Assembly (NCBI RefSeq): GCF_029714945.1 | Contig: NZ_CP121634.1 | Coordinates: 6,903,001 to 6,967,000 of the forward strand | Source: Bradyrhizobium sp. CIAT3101 | Lineage (GTDB): Bacteria > Pseudomonadota > Alphaproteobacteria > Rhizobiales > Xanthobacteraceae | Reading direction: 5' to 3' | DNA: 64,000 nucleotides | Shown here: positions 28,013 to 37,603 of the stretch, piece by piece | Position numbering within the stretch: the first letter of the stretch is position 1 | Layout of the letters: the number at the start of each line of letters is the position of its first letter | Program-made: the position numbers and the translations under genes | The notes under the pieces: model-generated | Seen by the model: only the letters and a program-made list of their open reading frames with translations | The model's database searches: none | What the model was told of the DNA's origin: nothing

Positions 28013-28248
28013 GGTCCGCCATATCGCTGGGAGCGTTGGTGGCCCAGCGATGGAATCATAGGCAACTACCGACACGACGGACCGCTGTTTGTCCTTAGTG
28101 TGGCGGCGTGAGCGCTTGGGGCGAAGAGAAACAGAAGTCGTACAGCAATCTGGCCGTGGGACGTCCGACCACAAAAGCGTCGCACGAGACCGTTTTGTTT
28201 TCGGCGAGCGCCCCCATCACTTATTGAAGAAGAAGACTCTTTCCTTCG

Positions 28249-28296
28249 TGGCCGCACCCGGGCTCGAGCCTGGGACCCGCTGATTAAGAGTCAGAT
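28249..28296 (-). repeat. tRNA-Lys (CTT) 3' half, putative attachment site
   Basis: Minus-strand sequence with the anticodon arm CTGACTCTTAATCAG (anticodon CTT) followed by a variable region and a T arm with a CTCGAGC loop, then part of an acceptor. The 5' half is absent. It lies 125 bp upstream of an integrase start, as expected of an att core made by an enzyme that targets the 3' half of tRNA-Lys. Confidence 0.65.
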
Positions 28297-28420
28297 TTTT
28301 TGCTGCCACATAGCGCCACATAGCATGCGTCACTTTGTGTAACTCCTTGTTCTGCCGATCGTTTCGTTTACATAGCACTCCGCTGCTGCAACCTGCAGCA
28401 CGCGTCCTCGGAGTGCCAAA

Positions 28421-29510
28421 TTGGTAGAACAGCATCCACCACTGACCGACGTTTTGCTGAGAGCGGCGAAGCCGCCAGAGCGTGGCACGACCACGCTGTG
28501 GGATGGCACGCTGAAGCATTTCCGTATCCGGATCAGCAGCGGCGGCGCAAAATCCTTCATCATCCTTTTGGGCTCCGGCCGACGTCAGGCGATCGGCCGC
28601 TATCCGGCCATCAGCCTGGCGAAGGCCCGTGAGAAGGCCAAGGCGATCCTAGCCGAACGAACGCTTGGGAAGCATCGCCCAAATTCGATCTCTTGGAAGA
28701 AGGCGCTTGAGCTGTACTTGGCCGATGCGAAAACCAAGAACCGGCCGCGCACATACAACGAGTATGAACGGGCGCTGCGCCGTTACTTCCCTTTCGGCGA
28801 CACCAAGCTCGCTGACATCACCAAACAGGATATATCCGCAAAGCTTGCACGCCTCAGCGATACGCCGTCGCAGCAAAAGCACGCAGCCGTGTACCTCAAG
28901 ACGTTCTTCAATTGGGTAGTCGACCAAGAATACCTCACCGCCAATCCGCTCCAGTCATTCAAGCAAGGCAAGGCAAAGCGCCGCAAACGTGTGTTGAACG
29001 ATGATGAGGTGCGGGCCGTTTCGTTCGCCGCCGACCAGGTCGGCGACCTCTTCGGCGCAATCGTGAAGCTTGTCCTCCTCACCGGTCAACGCCGCGGCGA
29101 AATCGCGGCCCTCCTCGATACGTTCTACTCCCACAATCAGCAAACAATCACGCTGCCTGGTACGCTCACCAAGAACCACCTGGACCACACCTTCCCGGTC
29201 GGACCGATCGCGGCAGCACTGATATCAGCGCAGCTCAAGTCGGACGACCGTCGCGACAGCGCCTTTCTCTTTCCTTCGCGCACCTCGATCGAGCGCCCGT
29301 TCAACGGTTGGTCCAAGTGCAAACGCGAGTTGGATACGCTCGCGAACATCGCGCCTTGGACGCTGCATGACCTGCGCAGGACCTTCCGCAGCCGCCTCGG
29401 CCGCCTGGGCGTTCGTCCCGACATCGCCGAGCGCTTGGTCAACCACGTCTGATCTCGCAGTGATATGGAAGAGACCTACGATCTTTGGACTTACCTACCG
29501 GAAATGCGCG
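28421..29510 (+). pseudogene. Tyrosine integrase, C-terminus frameshifted
   Basis: Integrase of 343 residues to the first stop at 29452. It has an N-terminal DUF4102-like arm (LWDGTLKHFRIRISSGGAKSF, AIGRYPAISLAKAREKA), a SAM-like core-binding domain (about 85-190), and a catalytic domain with LTGQRRGEIAAL (Arg), LHDLRRTFRSRL (HxxR) and RLVNHV. The stop follows directly. In a neighbouring frame the sequence continues MEETYDLWTYLPEMRAA to about 29510, which is the normal end of this family and holds the nucleophilic Tyr. A one-base indel near 29450 therefore removes the catalytic Tyr. It sits next to the tRNA-Lys 3' half (28249-28296), its likely former target. Confidence 0.85.
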
Positions 29511-29656
29511 CGGCTACACAAGTACGAGTCGAGAGGATGTCGTGACGACACGCCTTTTTTGACTCCCCTTCCTCTCTTTATTAAACGACTCCGGCCACCA
29601 CCACAGACTCACTTGCGCTTCAGCATGCGCATGGTAGCATGACGGTATTAACCTCA

Positions 29657-29690
29657 CTGCCGCTGCCCCGTGAAGGGCAGCGGCAGTTTC
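29657..29690 (+). terminator. Strong intrinsic terminator-like hairpin
   Basis: A perfect 12-bp stem (29657-29668 with 29675-29686), loop CGTGAA, then TTTCGTTT. It would end plus-strand transcription from the integrase region. It lies just left of the IS5-type element. Confidence 0.7.
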
Positions 29691-29765
29691 GTTTGGTATA
29701 CTACCTGCATATGCAGGCAAGCCAGGAGCCGGGCGCCATCTATATTGATGTAAATACTTTCTAGA

Positions 29766-31151
29766 GTCGTCCGTTAAGAACAAGCAAGCCGTTGAGCCGG
29801 ATTCGCTTTTCGGCGTGGAGGCAGTTTTGGAATCGCAAGGTTTTGCAGTCTGTGGCCGCAGAACCTTGCGATATGCTTTTTGAGACTCGCTCGATCGGCG
29901 AAGCGTGATGGTGTGTTCGCATCACGGGGGGTGACGATGCGACCGAAGCAAGGCAAGACGACTGGTGCGGGCGATCTGTTCCGGGCGCGGCTCGATCAGA
30001 TCATCAATCTGAAGCACGAGCTGGTTCAGCTCGCCGGCCGGGTCGACTGGTCATGGATCGATCAACAGGTCGCGCCGCTCTACAGCGAGCACGGCCGGCC
30101 GGGCACCGAGACCCGCTTCATGATCGGGCTGTTGTTGCTCAAGCACATCTACGGCCTGTCGGATGAAGGCGTGTGCGAGCGCTGGGTCCATGATCCGTAC
30201 TTCCAGTACTTCACCGGCGAGGAGTTTTTCCAACATCACGTCCCGCATGAGCGCTCCGGGCTGAGCCACTGGTACAGTCGGCCCGGCGACAAGCTCGAGC
30301 TGCTGCTGGCGGAGAGCCTGCGGGTGGCGCACGACGTCGGCGCCTTGCGCGGCCAGGACCTGGTCCGGGTCACGGTCGACACCACGGTGCAACCCAAGGC
30401 CATCAGCTTCCCGACCGACGCCAAACTGCTGCATGCAGCGAGCCGCGGCATGAACCGCCTGGCGACCCGGCACGGGGTGAAGCTGCGACAATCCTACCTG
30501 CGTGTCGCCAAGTGCGCGGCGATGATGGCGGGGCGCTATGCCCACGCCAAGCAGTTCAACCGCCATCGCACGCAGCTGCGGCTGTTGCGAACCAGGCTCG
30601 GTCGCATCGTTCGCGATATCCGCCGCAAGATCGTGGATCGACCGGAGCTGGCATCGACCTTCGCGATCTGGCTGACGCGTGCCGATCAGATCCGCTCGCA
30701 GCAGCAGCGCCAGCGCGGCTACAAGCTCTACTCCTTCCGCGCTCCGGAGGTCGAGTGCATCGGTAAGGGCAAGGCTTCGACGCCTTACGAGTTCGGCGTA
30801 AAGACCTCCATCGTCACCACCAACGCCCGCGCTCCCGGTGGTCAGTTCGTTCGGCACGCCCAGACCCTTCCGGATAATCCTTACGATGGGCACACACTGC
30901 GCGACGTCATCGATCGCACCGAAAGGCTCACCGGATGCGCGATCGAGCGCGCCTATGTCGATAAGGGATACCGTGGCCATGACACGCGCAATCCACGCCG
31001 GGTCTGCCGCCAACGCCGTCCTCTCCGCCATCGGCTACAACTTCCGGCGCATCCTCGCCTGGCTGAGCAGCTTTTTGGCCCTCATTTGGGCGGTACTCTC
31101 AGCGCTCCTGTCAGCCCCTTCGCCCCTCAATCAAGGTTCCTAACGGACGAC
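29766..31151 (+). mobile_element. IS5-type element, copy A (defective)
   Basis: 1386-bp element bounded by inverted repeats GTCGTCCGTTAAGAAC (from 29766) and its complement ending at 31151 (one mismatch). It holds one transposase gene with an internal deletion. The same family recurs at 35475-36260 and 58597-63776. I see no clear target duplication. Confidence 0.85.
29937..31143 (+). pseudogene. IS5-type transposase, internal deletion
   Basis: DDE transposase beginning MRPKQGKTTGAGDLFRARLD at ATG 29937. The N-terminal DUF772-like domain (RPGTETRFMIGLLLLKHIYG), VTVDTTVQPKAI (first catalytic Asp region) and ERAYVDKGYRGHD (second Asp) are intact. After NPRRV about 130 bp are missing compared with the copies at 35941 and 63480. 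The deletion removes the GQKRGVFGIIKRELRRRSAIEP part with the catalytic Glu, and the last residues (NFRRILAWL) lie in another frame. It is therefore inactive. Confidence 0.85.
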
Positions 31152-31559
31152 CATTTCTGCTCGACGTGAGAGACCAATAGCGCTCGCTCGGGCGCACAGG
31201 TGAATGGCGATCTACTCCCCCCACATATCGTTCAGGCGTTCAGGCAGCCACAAACGCGCTAGAGAGTTGGGTCACGAGGGCACTGACGTCAGGCGCCGCA
31301 GGCATAAGATAAGCGACGGCCTTATCACAGAACCCCATTATTTTCCCGTCTACTCGAAGCTCCATCCTTCGACCCGGAGTTCTCAAACTGACTGTGTCGG
31401 GCAATTTCAATCCAGTTGGATGGAGCCGTTGGTGTGCGCTTTTCGCACATATTTCCGGGCTGGTCCGACCGAGCCTGCGGGACGGATGTCAACCCGAGAG
31501 ACTTGCGAAGGTCGTGCCGACACGTCGCCTCCAATCGCGACCGCGTTGCGGCACTCATT

Positions 31560-31760
31560 TTCCAACGAAACTGCTGTTCTGCACGCGGGATATCGTCGCG
31601 ATCCAATGACCAAAGCTGTGGCAGCGCCGATCTACCAGAATACGGCTTATGACCTCGGCGGCGACCCAAACCGTACTGCTGACTCAACGTAAAGGATACG
31701 GCTTCAACTATGCTCGGACTATCAATCCGACCCCCACGCTGGAAGGAAGGCATGTTATCT
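31560..31760 (+). pseudogene. O-acetylhomoserine sulfhydrylase-like N-terminal fragment
   Basis: Plus-strand fragment reading ETAVLHAGYRRDPMTKAVAA, PIYQNTAYDLG and then, after a frameshift near 31685, KGYGFNYARTINPTP. This is the opening of the MetY/MetZ family of PLP enzymes (Cys/Met metabolism). The rest of the gene, including the PLP lysine, is absent. It is a leftover fragment between two insertion sequences. Confidence 0.75.
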
Positions 31761-31800
31761 CGCCCGGCGGGCTCAATCCAGCTTGAAGTCCGTTCTGGCC

Positions 31801-32225
31801 CAAGACGAGGACCGGAGCATGAAGCGCAGTCACTTTTCGGAAGAGCAAATCATCGGAATTTTGAAGGAGCATGAGGCCGGCGTTGCGGTCGCCGATCTGT
31901 GCCGCAAGCACGGCGTCAGCGACGCTAGCATCTACAAATGGAAGGCGAAGTTCCGCGGGTTGGAGGTCTTCGAGGCCAAGCGGTTGAAGAACTGGAGGAT
32001 GAGAACATGCGGTTGAGGCGGCTGCTGGCCGACGCCATGCTGGAGTACGCGGCGCTGGAGGACCTGCTGGCAAAGAAATCGTGACGCCCGTGGGAAGGCG
32101 AACAGCTGTCGCCCATCTGCCGGAAGCATTCGGGATGAAGGAACTCCTGGCGTGTTAAGCCATCGCCTGCTGCACACGAGGAATGCGATGGGCGGGCTCT
32201 GCGCGGCGCCTGTTGCTGCGTTAGG
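31801..32225 (+). pseudogene. IS3-family element remnant (OrfA and start of OrfB)
   Basis: ATG 31819 begins MKRSHFSEEQIIGILKEHEA, the helix-turn-helix OrfA of the IS3 family, followed by HGVSDASIYKWKAKF. A frameshift near 31990 is followed in another frame by DENMRLRRLLADAMLEYAAL, the OrfA leucine zipper end. Past 32084 a short, corrupted piece of OrfB (TPVGRRTAVAHLPEAFGMKE) follows and then homology stops. The catalytic OrfB domain is missing. Confidence 0.8.
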
Positions 32226-32542
32226 ACATTTAAACCTGCGGTTCAATCGGTTCGCCAAGTGGCGAGAACGTGCCCTTATGTAGCACCAACCATGCCCCGA
32301 TAAACGTACGTATAGTATTCGCAACCCTTTCCATATTGGCCACCTATCTTCGTACAAATTGAGCCTGCCATCAACTTCACATGGGATCGGTCAAATTCTT
32401 CCGTGACCAAATGGTTCGAACGTCATTGTCGGGACACAGGATGCAGGTGAAGTGGTTTTCATGTCACGTGCCAGGTGAGCAGCGCTGCCGCTATTTTCTT
32501 CGAGCAGCCGATCACCTTGTGCAGGCATAAGGGTTTGGAACC
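32226..32542. other. Intergenic, upstream of sulfotransferase
   Basis: About 320 bp without a gene. It presumably holds the promoter of the sulfotransferase. I see no nod box, tts box or NifA site that I would defend. Confidence 0.4.
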
Positions 32543-33694
32543 ATGAATCGGCATCTTAACCATTCGCCAGCGGTTGGCTTTCTTCTCGGCCTTCCGCGCT
32601 CCGGCACGACACTGCTGGCGTATTTGCTCCAGCGACATCCGGATATCATGTCGCCGCCTGAGCCCTGGCTGATGCTGGCACTTGAGGCATTTGGCACGGT
32701 GGACCATCGTCACCCAGCGGGAAGTTCACTGGTTGGGGCCGCTACCTCCGAGTTCTTGGACCGAATAGACCGCACTGTCGTTAGCCGAGCTCTTGCCGAT
32801 GCGGCTTACGGCCAATATTTGGCGGCCGCAGGCAAGCGCACGTTCATAGACAAGACTCCGCGCTATTGGATGGTCCTCGATTTCTTGGATTCGCTTTACC
32901 CGGAAGCGCCAAGAATTCTTATAATGCGTAATCCGTACGCTATCGCCGCATCACTGAAGTCAACGTGGGGCATTCCGCTCCTGTCCGCAGGTTGCCCGTC
33001 CGCCATCGCATCTTGTCTTACCGATCTGGCGCGGGACTTGCCTACGCCTGCTGTCGTATCTAGCCTCGCCGATCTCGTTCTAGGCCTGCCGACGCTCGCT
33101 GCGTTACGTGGCCGCCGCCAGACGCAAGTGGTGCAGTACGAACTCCTGGTGGTGCGCCCCGACGAGGAAACCCGGCGCGTCATCGCAGGATTAGGCTACG
33201 ATCCCGCAGACTTGACATCGGCCACAATGGAGCAAACCGATCAGTTCCGGTCCAGTACCTTTGGGGACCGAAAGATCCTGGAGAAAAAGACAATCGATGA
33301 TCGCTCTCTCCAAGCTTGGCGAACCGAATTGAGCATCGAAGAGATGCAGGTGGTGACCAATCTGGTCGGCACCGAGCTCTTGATAGAGCTCGGTTATGAG
33401 CAGGAACTTCGATATGCACAGCAAGTCGGGATCGTCGATCGGGGTCCGGCAGTAACCGAGGCGTATCGTCAATTGTTTCGAACCTGCTGGGATCTGCGCG
33501 TCGGTACGTCAAGCGCGTCGTTCGGCGTCTCCACTCACGCGCGCGAGCGCAACGGCATTGTTAGGCAAGCTGGAGAGAGCTCCTTAGCTTCCGAGGCGCA
33601 ACGTTTAGCTGAGAAGACGGAGGAGAATTTGCGGCTGATGAGTTCCATGGCAGCGCAGTTGGAGCAGGCGTTGACGGCTTCGAAAGCCGATTGA
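32543..33694 (+). CDS. Sulfotransferase with C-terminal coiled coil
   Basis: A 383-residue PAPS-dependent sulfotransferase. The 5'-phosphosulfate loop is GFLLGLPRSGTTLLAYLLQR (residues about 11-30) and the 3'-phosphate motif is ILIMRNPYAIAAS (about 128-140). A conserved FIDKTPRYW strand lies between. The last 40 residues (SSLASEAQRLAEKTEENLRL and on) form a coiled coil, unusual for a simple sulfotransferase. After the stop, coil-like but out-of-frame sequence continues to about 33800, so the protein may once have been longer. The acceptor is unknown: glycolipid, polysaccharide, Nod factor or peptide are all possible. It is cytoplasmic, with no signal. It is followed after 160 bp by an FAD/NAD(P)-binding protein on the same strand. 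Confidence 0.88.
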   Translation: MNRHLNHSPAVGFLLGLPRSGTTLLAYLLQRHPDIMSPPEPWLMLALEAFGTVDHRHPAGSSLVGAATSEFLDRIDRTVVSRALADAAYGQYLAAAGKRTFIDKTPRYWMVLDFLDSLYPEAPRILIMRNPYAIAASLKSTWGIPLLSAGCPSAIASCLTDLARDLPTPAVVSSLADLVLGLPTLAALRGRRQTQVVQYELLVVRPDEETRRVIAGLGYDPADLTSATMEQTDQFRSSTFGDRKILEKKTIDDRSLQAWRTELSIEEMQVVTNLVGTELLIELGYEQELRYAQQVGIVDRGPAVTEAYRQLFRTCWDLRVGTSSASFGVSTHARERNGIVRQAGESSLASEAQRLAEKTEENLRLMSSMAAQLEQALTASKAD

Positions 33695-33854
33695 GATGTA
33701 CGGCTTGAACACAATTCGTAGTCGCTACACGACTTTCCAACGTTGCGGGTGAAGTTGTGCGGCTTGAGCAGATCTCGGTTGAGCTGGTGCGATACTGCCC
33801 CCGCCGAAGAGCGCGGCTGCATGAGCATTCGCTCGGATCTTGGGGTGAAGTCTC

Positions 33855-35231
33855 ATGAACGATTTCGCTACTAGGCATGCGATCATCGTCGGCGGCGGCG
33901 CGAGCGGCGTGTTGCTCGCCTATCAGCTTCTGCAAAATCCGGAGTTCGGATTTCGCGTCTCGCTGATCGAGCGACGGCTCGAGATCGGCCGCGGTCTAGC
34001 CTATCACACCAACAATCCCGAACATGTCCTGAATGTTCGCGCCGCGAACATGAGTGCACTGCCGGACGACCCCGAGCATTTCTGGCGCTGGCTTTCGAAC
34101 CGCGTAGAGGGGCCGCTGTGTCCTGATCCGTATTGTTTCGTGCCGCGGCGAGCCTATGGCGATTATCTTGCAAGCCTAACCAGACCCTTTACGTCATCCG
34201 AAAGCGGAACCCCTCGCCTAAACATTGTACATGGCCAATGCGTAGACGTCGTTGAAGGTGCTGCGGGCACCGTCGTGACACTTGACGACGGCTCATCCCA
34301 TACTGGCGATGTCGTCATCCTCGCCACCGGAAATGAGAGGCCGGTTGCCAGATTCCCCTGCGATGCCGATCCTTGGGCACCACCGTCCACGTCTGTCGAC
34401 AGGGATACGACGGTGCTGATCCTCGGCACGGGGCTTACGATGATCGACTACCTTTTGTCGTTGCTGCGAAGCGGTCATCGGGGCCAGATTGTCGCAATGT
34501 CGCGACGCGGCCTTCTGGCCAGAACTCATCGCCGCACGGATCCGACTCGAATCGACGAAAGTGACGTCCCCTTCGGGGCAAGTGCCAGTCGGCTATTGCG
34601 ATGGCTGCGTGACCGCGTCGATGCGCAGACGGCCGCAGGGGGCGACTGGCGCAGCGTGATCGACGCCATCAGACCCCATACGCAACGGCTCTGGCACGAG
34701 TTGCCGCTCCCCTCAAGGCGTAGCTTCCTCGAGCACGCACGTGCCTGGTGGGATATCCACCGCCATCGTACGGCGCCTGAGGTCGAGGCGTGCCTCACCC
34801 AAGTGCTCGCCTCGGGGCGCCTCTCCCTCTTGGCTGGTAAGGTCACCGGCATCGAACCGAATGCGGCTGGCGCGCTGGTTCGCTATCGCCGGCGAGGCCA
34901 ACAGGATACCGCGAGCCTCCAGGTCGGCTTGATCGTCGATTGCACGGGCATTGTGAAGGACCCGCGCGCGACCAACAATCCCGTGATCCAGAGCCTGTTC
35001 GGGCAAGGCCTGGCACGAGCGGACGCCCTGCAGATCGGGATCGACATCGCGTATGATTGCGCCGTGATCAACTGGAACGGCATTGCCTCACGGCGGCTGT
35101 TCGCTGTGGGCCCACTGACCCGCGCCGCCTTCTGGGAGATCGTGGCGATTCCCGACATCCGCACCCAGTGTGCCGAACTGGCGCAGCGCCTCGCGGCCGT
35201 CTGCAACCCGATCGTCTCCCCGCCGTACTAA
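33855..35231 (+). CDS. FAD/NAD(P)-binding oxidoreductase (NAD_binding_9-type)
   Basis: A 458-residue flavoprotein. The N-terminus has an FAD-binding Rossmann motif AIIVGGGASGVLLAYQLL, then the family-typical GRGLAYHTNNPEHVLNVRA. A second nucleotide-binding fold follows around residue 185 (VLILGTGLTMIDYLLSLL) after VILATGNERP. Near the end lie LIVDCTGIV and FAVGPLTRAAFWEIVAIPDI, also characteristic of this group (PF13454-like). The reaction is unknown; homologous proteins are annotated only as FAD-dependent oxidoreductases and sometimes as hydroxyacylglutathione-hydrolase-like, without proof. It is on the same strand as the sulfotransferase and may be co-transcribed with it. Confidence 0.85.
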   Translation: MNDFATRHAIIVGGGASGVLLAYQLLQNPEFGFRVSLIERRLEIGRGLAYHTNNPEHVLNVRAANMSALPDDPEHFWRWLSNRVEGPLCPDPYCFVPRRAYGDYLASLTRPFTSSESGTPRLNIVHGQCVDVVEGAAGTVVTLDDGSSHTGDVVILATGNERPVARFPCDADPWAPPSTSVDRDTTVLILGTGLTMIDYLLSLLRSGHRGQIVAMSRRGLLARTHRRTDPTRIDESDVPFGASASRLLRWLRDRVDAQTAAGGDWRSVIDAIRPHTQRLWHELPLPSRRSFLEHARAWWDIHRHRTAPEVEACLTQVLASGRLSLLAGKVTGIEPNAAGALVRYRRRGQQDTASLQVGLIVDCTGIVKDPRATNNPVIQSLFGQGLARADALQIGIDIAYDCAVINWNGIASRRLFAVGPLTRAAFWEIVAIPDIRTQCAELAQRLAAVCNPIVSPPY

Positions 35232-35288
35232 CCGGCGCTGAGTGGAGAAGCGTCGTCACCGGGGATGTCAGCGATGACGCGCTAAGGA

Positions 35289-35423
35289 TCAACTATTGAA
35301 GCCGCGGGCCGTCATGAATGAAGCTGTAATGGCAATGATCGTGGTACCGAGCGCCACGACCAGAGCAGCTACCCAGATGGACTGTGGACCCTGAGCAACA
35401 ATAGTGAGTTCGAACCTCTCCAT
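35289..35423 (-). CDS. 44-residue single-pass membrane peptide
   Basis: Small ORF starting MERFELTIVAQGPQSIW at ATG 35423, with CGAGGA 9 nt upstream. After 15 polar residues there is one hydrophobic segment (VAALVVALGTTIIAITASFM) and a short basic tail (TARGFNS). It converges on the FAD oxidoreductase with 57 bp between stops. No family is recognised. The clean hydrophobic pattern and ribosome site favour a real gene. Confidence 0.5.
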   Translation of the reverse strand: MERFELTIVAQGPQSIWVAALVVALGTTIIAITASFMTARGFNS

Positions 35424-35474
35424 GCTAGCTAGTCCTCGAACTCTTCACGCTCGCGCAGAGAGCGCCTGATTTCG

Positions 35475-36260
35475 CCTTGAACAAGCCTGTAAGCGATTGA
35501 GCAGGAGTCGGATGCGGAGGCATTTGAGATTGCAGGGATTGGGAGCTTGAGAAGCCCAAAGTCTGCAATTTCGTTTTATGGATTTCCCTTCGCTACGGAC
35601 CATGATTCTGTGTTGCATCGGAGGGGACGATGCGGCCGAAGAAGCATAAGACGACGGGATCGAACGATCTGTTCCGGGCACGGCTGGACCAGATCATCAA
35701 CATGAAGCACGAGCTGGTTCTGCTCGCTGGCAAGGTCGAAAGGCCAGCGCACCTTACGAGTTCGGCGTGAAGGCCTCCATCGTCACCAACAACCGCCGGG
35801 CTCCCGGTGGCCTGTTCGTGCTGCACGCCAGGGCGATGCCCGATAACCCGTACGATGGCCACACCTTGCGGGACGTCCTTGACCGCACCGAGACGCTCAC
35901 CGGCTGTTCGATCGAGCGGGCCTATGTCGACAAGGGATACCGCGGCCACGACGCACAAAATCCCCGTCGCGTCTTCATCTCCGGCCAGAAGCGCGGCGTC
36001 TTCGGTATCATCAAGCGCGAGCTGCGCCGCCGCTCCGCCATCGAACCCATCATCGGACACCTGAAGACCGAAGGTCACCTCGGACGCTGCTACCTCAAGG
36101 GCCGCGCAGGAGATGCCGCCAACGTCATCCTCTCGGCCGTGGGCCACAACTTCCGCCGCATCCTTGCCTGGCTCAGAGAACTCTTGTGCCTCTTCCTGGT
36201 CCAGCTATGGCGCATGCTCGCCTGTCCAGCCGCGCTCAATTCGGCTTCTTAACGGACGAC
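35475..36260 (+). mobile_element. IS5-type element, copy B (internally deleted)
   Basis: The left end near 35475 has lost the terminal repeat but matches the subterminal sequence of copy C (AACAAG then TAAGCGATTGAGC). The right end GAAGCCGAAT...CTTAACGGACGAC finishes at 36260 with the intact inverted repeat. The transposase starts at ATG 35631 (MRPKKHKTTGSNDLF) but jumps from the N-terminal ELVLLAGKVE directly to the C-terminal APYEFGVKASIVTNN, a deletion of about 700 bp. The C-terminal part includes YVDKGYRGHD and the GQKRGVFGII to RRILAWL segment. Its right end truncates an NYN gene. Confidence 0.82.
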
Positions 36261-36261
36261 T

Positions 36262-36759
36262 CTATAACGGGCTGAAGAAGGCCGGTCACCCGAAAGGGGC
36301 GCGCCTCGATCACTCCGGCCTTGTCACGCTGCTGGCGCGCGGCCGACCCCTTGCCTCAAAGCGCTACTATATTGGTTCGCTGCGCAATCACGATAACTCG
36401 GAGAAGAGCGCCCAGCTGCTCGCCAGCCAGCAAAAATTCTTAGGCGGCCTGGAAAACGAAGGCTTTACGGTGAAGCGCGGTCGCATTGTGTACGACCACA
36501 AAATTCGCGAGAAGGGTGTCGACGTCAAAATCGCCGTTGATCTGATTGTGGGTGCCGTAGACGATCTGTACGATATCGCCATTATCGTGAGCTCCGATAC
36601 CGATCTCATTCCAGCAATCCAGTACGTGCAATTCAAAGGCAAGAAGGTCGAGTACGTCGGGTTCTCACAGCACCCGTCGCTCGGCATGGCTAAGCATGGT
36701 AATCTGAGCGTTCTCTTGCTCCCAGAGGATTTACAAAAGTTGACCAGCGTAGGAGCATA
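36262..36759 (+). pseudogene. NYN-domain gene, 5' end removed by IS5-type copy B
   Basis: Open from the IS border: LYNGLKKAGHPKGARLDHSG, then KIREKGVDVKIAVDLIVGAV and IVSSDTDLIPAIQYVQFKGK. This is a NYN/LabA-like nuclease domain with two of three acidic motifs present. The first motif (xxIDGxN) lies where the IS inverted repeat now stands, so the first catalytic Asp and the start codon are gone. The remaining 165 codons have no stop or frameshift, so the insertion looks recent. A readthrough frame from inside the IS exists but is probably not meaningful. Confidence 0.82.
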
Positions 36760-36796
36760 ATTACTCAACCCTGCTCTATGGCAAACACCACGCTAT

Positions 36797-37021
36797 AACT
36801 CGCCATACGCAAAGCATTAGCGCTACCTGAGGCAGCCCAAGAGCGCATTGGGATCGAGCTACTTGAGTGGATTGCGAAGTACCACCGCCTCAAGGCCGAT
36901 ATCGAAGTCGGTATTCGTCAGCTCGATGCCGGATTGAGCGAAGAGTTTCGATATAGAAGAGTTTCTCAAACGAGTGCGCGCAAAACTCCTGAAACTTAGG
37001 AACGGCAAAAGCCCAAACTGA
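36797..37021 (+). pseudogene. ParD-like antitoxin remnant
   Basis: Plus-strand sequence reads LPEAAQERIGIELLEWIAKY, HRLKADIEVGIRQLDAGLSE and, after a frameshift near 36948, FDIEEFLKRVRAKLLKLRNG. The order (helix, then 'ieaGirxLDaG', then an acid-rich stretch and FLxRxRAK) is that of ParD/RHH-type antitoxins. A start codon and intact frame are missing, and no ParE toxin follows. It looks like a decayed half of a type II toxin-antitoxin pair. Confidence 0.6.
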
Positions 37022-37099
37022 ACCGCCCACCTTTTCCTTCCTGGCAAAGGATCCTAGGCGCCCTACGAATTCATCACAATAAACTTAGCTCTAGCTAGC

Positions 37100-37603
37100 A
37101 ACTCGTCGAAGGTTATGATCTCTGGCGACAATGTATTAACCACGCTTGCCTTAGCAAACATGCTGTCGGAAATGACAAAATACCGACTTGGATTTACGGT
37201 CGCCACACAATATCTGCAGCAACTTGAACCCGCGATCCGCAATGCTATCCTTGGCAACATCGGCACGCTGATCTCATTCCGCGTCGGGGCCGAAGATGCC
37301 CCCTTCTTAGCGAAGGAGTTTCAGGCCCGGTTTGAGCCGCTCGACCTTATGCAGTTACTCCCTAAGAACGGCCCTCTCAAGTGCGCAGCAAGGGGCGCTA
37401 AACTTTTCCTGGCCAACATTGCGCTACGTCCAACAACCTTGCTGCACCTGCCGCTACCTGGCGACCTTAGACTTTCCGAGAGGTTTTGGTTAGCGATGAC
37501 GTATGCACGCAACGATCCGCAAAAACCGTCCACGTACGAAACGCCAGCCGCTCATACTGCGCACGGTTGGCCCTCGGCATTTCAAGATACTCACCGCGAT
37601 TGA
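37100..37603 (+). pseudogene. TraD/TraG-like conjugative ATPase fragment
   Basis: Fragment beginning near 37100 and reading ALANMLSEMTKYRLGFTVAT, QYLQQLEPAIRNAILGNIGT, LISFRVGAEDAPFLAKEFQA and FEPLDLMQLL. This matches the C-terminal part of a VirD4/TraD/HerA-like coupling ATPase (the region after Walker B that recognises the relaxosome). After LLPKNGPLKC the reading becomes disordered up to the stop at 37603, suggesting indels. Walker A and Walker B are absent. It is a relic of an integrative conjugative element. Confidence 0.7.

Noticed and set aside
30051..31031. 326-codon antisense ORF in IS5-type copy A
   Set aside because: It mirrors the transposase frame; the same antisense frame recurs in copies B and C only because the IS is repeated.
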